Positions 5,153 through 7,093 of a stretch of 7,093 bases of DNA are shown piece by piece. Source of the DNA: Acidobacteriota bacterium. Lineage in GTDB: Bacteria; Acidobacteriota; Terriglobia; Terriglobales; Acidobacteriaceae. Each line of letters starts with the position of its first letter. Within the stretch, counting starts at the first letter, position 1. The stretch lies in NCBI GenBank assembly GCA_021810815.1, contig JAJZHR010000122.1, positions 1-7,093 of the forward strand. Reading direction: 5' to 3'. The translations under genes and the position numbers were made by a program. The notes beneath the pieces are model-generated. The model searched no databases and was not told where the DNA came from. It saw only the letters and a program-made list of their open reading frames with translations.

Positions 5153-6325
5153 ATGAATATATTTCGACACTTGAGACGATCGGCCGCGAGCGCACTGCCC
5201 ATGCTGGCCGCAGCGGCGATTTTGTGTTTTGCCATCGCAGCGCAACCCCAGACGCAGCCGCCCCAGACGCAGCCGCAGACTTCGCAGCCTGCGTCAGGCA
5301 CCAGTGCGGACCAACAGCCATCGCTGACGGTGGACCATGATCCGGTGCCATCGCCGGATGCGGAGACGACGGGGCCGGTTGCGCCGGGAGCCGCCGGGTC
5401 GGGAGCTGGGGCGGGGCAGGTGACCAAGGGCGCTGGCGGGAGATTCACGCTGCGTCAGGATGTGGACGAGGTGGTGCTGAACGCGACCGTGCTGGACAGC
5501 GGCGGGCGTCTGGTGCAGTCGTTGCAGAAGGGCGATTTCCAGGTGTTCGAGGACGGGGTTCCGCAGACGATTGCAGCGTTCCGTCATGAGGATGTTCCGG
5601 TGTCGATCGGGATATTGATCGACAACTCGGGATCGATGGCGGACAAGCGGATGGCGGTGAACCAGGCGGCGATCGACATGGTGAAGGCGTCGAACCCGGA
5701 TGACGAGACGTTCATCGTGAATTTTTCCGAAGAGGCTTACATCGACCAGGACTTCACGTCGGATATCGGGAAGCTGAACCAGGGTCTGTCGCACATCGAC
5801 TCGAAGGGCGGGACGGCGCTGTATGACGCGGTGGTGGCGTCGGCGGACTATATGGCGAAGTACGCCAAGCGGTCGAAGCAGGTGCTGCTGATTATCACGG
5901 ACGGCGAGGACAACGCATCGAGCGCGACGCTGGAGTACACGATCCGGAGGGTGCAGGACTTGTCTGGGCCGGTGGTGTACACGATTGGGCTGCTGTTTGG
6001 GGACGAGGACAGCCCGAAGACGCAGCGGCGGGCGAAGAGGGCTCTGCAGGATCTGAGCGACCAGACGGGCGGGATCGCGTATTTTCCTAAGCGTATCCAG
6101 AATGTGGATGAGGTGGCGAACGAGGTGGCCAGCGACATCCGCAACCAGTACACGATTGGCTACCACTCGACCAATCCGCCGTCGAAGGGCGGGTACCGCG
6201 AGGTGCATGTGGAGGCGAAGGCCAAGGGCATGGGCCGACTGACGGTGCGGACGCGGACGGGATACTTTCCGCGGGCGGAGCACTCGGGGAAGAGCGGGCT
6301 GGTGGCTCCGGGATCGCCGCACTAG
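5153..6325 (+). CDS. Exported VWFA-related protein (Acidobacteria type), second paralogue
   Basis: This 390-aa paralogue of the preceding gene has the same layout. Residues 1-30 (MNIFRHLRR, then an Ala-rich core ending AIAA before QPQTQ) are a signal peptide. Residues 31-95 are a Gln/Pro/Thr- then Gly/Ala-rich linker, including PQTQ repeats. Residues about 103-145 form the beta module (VVLNATVLD ... FQVFEDGVPQTI) and about 149-335 the VWA domain. MIDAS residues are intact: DNSGS at 157-161, Thr221 in GGTALYDA, Asp250 in ITDGEDN. The end (IRNQYTIGYHS ... VRTRTGYFPRA) matches the family. Compared with the first paralogue the linker differs completely, while the domain core is clearly related. 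I chose ATG 5153 over GTG 5081 because the signal peptide starts there, though no good Shine-Dalgarno precedes it. Function is unknown beyond likely protein-protein interaction outside the cytoplasm. It is convergent with the EF-P gene. Confidence 0.88.
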   Translation: MNIFRHLRRSAASALPMLAAAAILCFAIAAQPQTQPPQTQPQTSQPASGTSADQQPSLTVDHDPVPSPDAETTGPVAPGAAGSGAGAGQVTKGAGGRFTLRQDVDEVVLNATVLDSGGRLVQSLQKGDFQVFEDGVPQTIAAFRHEDVPVSIGILIDNSGSMADKRMAVNQAAIDMVKASNPDDETFIVNFSEEAYIDQDFTSDIGKLNQGLSHIDSKGGTALYDAVVASADYMAKYAKRSKQVLLIITDGEDNASSATLEYTIRRVQDLSGPVVYTIGLLFGDEDSPKTQRRAKRALQDLSDQTGGIAYFPKRIQNVDEVANEVASDIRNQYTIGYHSTNPPSKGGYREVHVEAKAKGMGRLTVRTRTGYFPRAEHSGKSGLVAPGSPH

Positions 6326-6387
6326 GGGATCGCCGCACTAGGGGATCGCCGCACTAGGGGATCGCCGCAGTGATGATCGCCGCAGTG
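6309..6387. repeat. 16-bp tandem repeat spanning the VWA stop codon
   Basis: Five units: 6309-6324 (one mismatch), 6325-6340 and 6341-6356 (exact, GGGGATCGCCGCACTA), 6357-6371 (ends CAGT) and a shortened diverged unit at 6372-6386. The first unit is the coding end of the second VWA gene (Gly-Ser-Pro-His then TAG), so the array is a tandem copy of the gene's last codons. It fills nearly all of the 67 bp between the convergent VWA and EF-P stops. I see no stem-loop with a T-run there. Confidence 0.88.
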
Positions 6388-6392
6388 AGACG

Positions 6393-6968
6393 TCAGGCGC
6401 GCCCGGCGAACTCTCCTGTTTCGGTGGATACTTTCAGTTTTTCACCTTCCTTGATGAAGAGGGGGACGCGAATCTCCAGGCCGGTTTCGAGCCGGGCTGT
6501 CTTGGTGACGCTGCCGCTGGAGGAGTCCCCCTTGACGCCGGGTTCGGTGTGGGCGACGTCGAGTTCGACGAACATGGGCAACTGGAGGCCGATGGGATTC
6601 CCGTTGTATTTGAGCAACTGGAGCAATGCGCCCTCGAGGAGGAAGTCGAGCGCGTTGCCGGTCATCTCCTGCGAGAGGGTGAGGGTTTCGTAGCTTTCCT
6701 GGTCGAGGAAGTGGGAGCCGTCGCCATCGCTGTAGAGGTAGGAGGCGGGGACCAGCACGAGGTCGGGCTCCTTGAACCTGTCCTGGGCCTTGAAGGTCTT
6801 CTCGAAGACGGCGCTGGTGAGGAGGTTGCGCATCTTCAGGCGCACGAGGGTCTGGCCGCCGCGGGCGGTGGGGGTGGTGATGTCCGAGTCCAGACAGGTG
6901 TACGGGGCGTTTTCGAACTCGAACAAAGTCTTGCGCTTGACGTGGATCGCTTCGATCAGTGCGGCCAT
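6393..6968 (-). CDS. efp: Elongation factor P family protein
   Basis: At 191 aa this is close to the usual 185-190 for EF-P, which binds stalled ribosomes between the P and E sites and helps peptide bonds form at polyproline stretches. All three domains are present: the N-terminal KOW-like domain (about 1-65, ending VFEKTFKAQD), the middle OB domain (about 68-130) and the C-terminal OB domain (about 131-191) with the family signature KTARLETGLEIRVPLFIKEG and the end STETGEFAGRA. The loop tip that carries the modified residue reads TTPTARGGQ, with Arg36 where E. coli EF-P has Lys34. PTARG is also the loop of the EfpL/YeiP paralogue, but the C-terminus is that of true EF-P, so I keep the efp call with reserve. 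No modification gene (epmA, earP) is nearby. ATG 6968 is chosen because GAGGGG lies seven bases upstream; a TTG five codons earlier would overlap that site. Confidence 0.9.
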   Translation of the reverse strand: MAALIEAIHVKRKTLFEFENAPYTCLDSDITTPTARGGQTLVRLKMRNLLTSAVFEKTFKAQDRFKEPDLVLVPASYLYSDGDGSHFLDQESYETLTLSQEMTGNALDFLLEGALLQLLKYNGNPIGLQLPMFVELDVAHTEPGVKGDSSSGSVTKTARLETGLEIRVPLFIKEGEKLKVSTETGEFAGRA

Positions 6969-6975
6969 GAAAAAT

Positions 6976-6981
6976 CCCCTC
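6976..6981 (-). promoter_or_regulatory. Shine-Dalgarno site of the EF-P gene
   Basis: The minus strand reads GAGGGG, seven bases before ATG 6968. It sets the start and rules against the in-frame TTG at 6983. Confidence 0.7.
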
Positions 6982-7034
6982 AAAGGCAGGTCGTCACCGA
7001 GAACGGATGCGAGCCTGGTCCCAATTGCTTCTCA

Positions 7035-7040
7035 AGTATA
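7035..7040 (-). promoter_or_regulatory. Possible -10 element for the EF-P gene
   Basis: The minus strand reads TATACT (5 of 6 to TATAAT) about 67 bases before the start codon. The -35 window at 17-18 bp spacing (TCGCCA/TTCGCC) is poor, while TTGAGC at 7065-7070 is too far. This is a weak call made on the -10 alone. Confidence 0.35.
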
Positions 7041-7071
7041 AGGGGCAGTCGGCGTGGTGGCGAAGCTCAAC

Positions 7072-7093
7072 CCCCCCTCTCACCCCCTCTCAC
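7072..7093. repeat. C-rich 11-bp direct repeat at the window edge
   Basis: CCCCCTCTCAC occurs twice in tandem (7072-7082 and 7083-7093) and may continue past the window. On the minus strand these are runs of five or more G upstream of the EF-P promoter candidate. Confidence 0.6.

Overview
The window is GC-rich, densely coding bacterial chromosome. Its two secreted proteins match the VWFA-related family that is characteristically expanded in Acidobacteriota (TIGR03436-type). Together with the noncoding repeats, this suggests an acidobacterium of the Terriglobia type. That placement is an inference from family content; there is no rRNA or marker gene that settles it.

Positions 1-2814 hold a compact minus-strand operon, read right to left: a DUF1015 protein (2814-1432), a secreted Amidase_3 N-acetylmuramoyl-L-alanine amidase (1445-573), and a membrane-anchored GerMN-domain protein (576 to beyond the left edge). 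The stop/start overlaps are 14 bp and 4 bp (GTGA), so translation is probably coupled. The last two proteins point to cell-envelope work: the amidase cleaves peptidoglycan peptide stems, and GerMN domains occur in envelope and sporulation proteins.

Positions 2815-3730 contain no credible gene. The DUF1015 upstream region comes first. It is followed by a composite repeat: two copies of a 165-bp unit (4 mismatches), each carrying a perfect 10-bp-stem hairpin and a second palindromic core, plus a third copy of the core alone. Each core runs directly into a GGCAAG-type hexanucleotide array, of 3, 14 and 12 units. Long open frames here are by-products of the hexamer arrays.

Positions 3731-6325 hold two plus-strand genes for exported von Willebrand factor A domain proteins of 388 and 390 aa. 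Both have a complete MIDAS metal site and they look like divergent tandem paralogues. The 255 bp between them contain two 27-bp related repeats, with a looser relative upstream of the first gene.

Positions 6326-7093 hold a minus-strand elongation factor P family gene (6968-6393), convergent with the second VWA gene. A 16-bp tandem repeat that copies the VWA gene's last codons and stop separates them. The EF-P has arginine at the modification-site loop, in a PTARG context like the EfpL/YeiP paralogue but with an ordinary EF-P C-terminus. No phage, transposase, CRISPR or RNA gene is visible.
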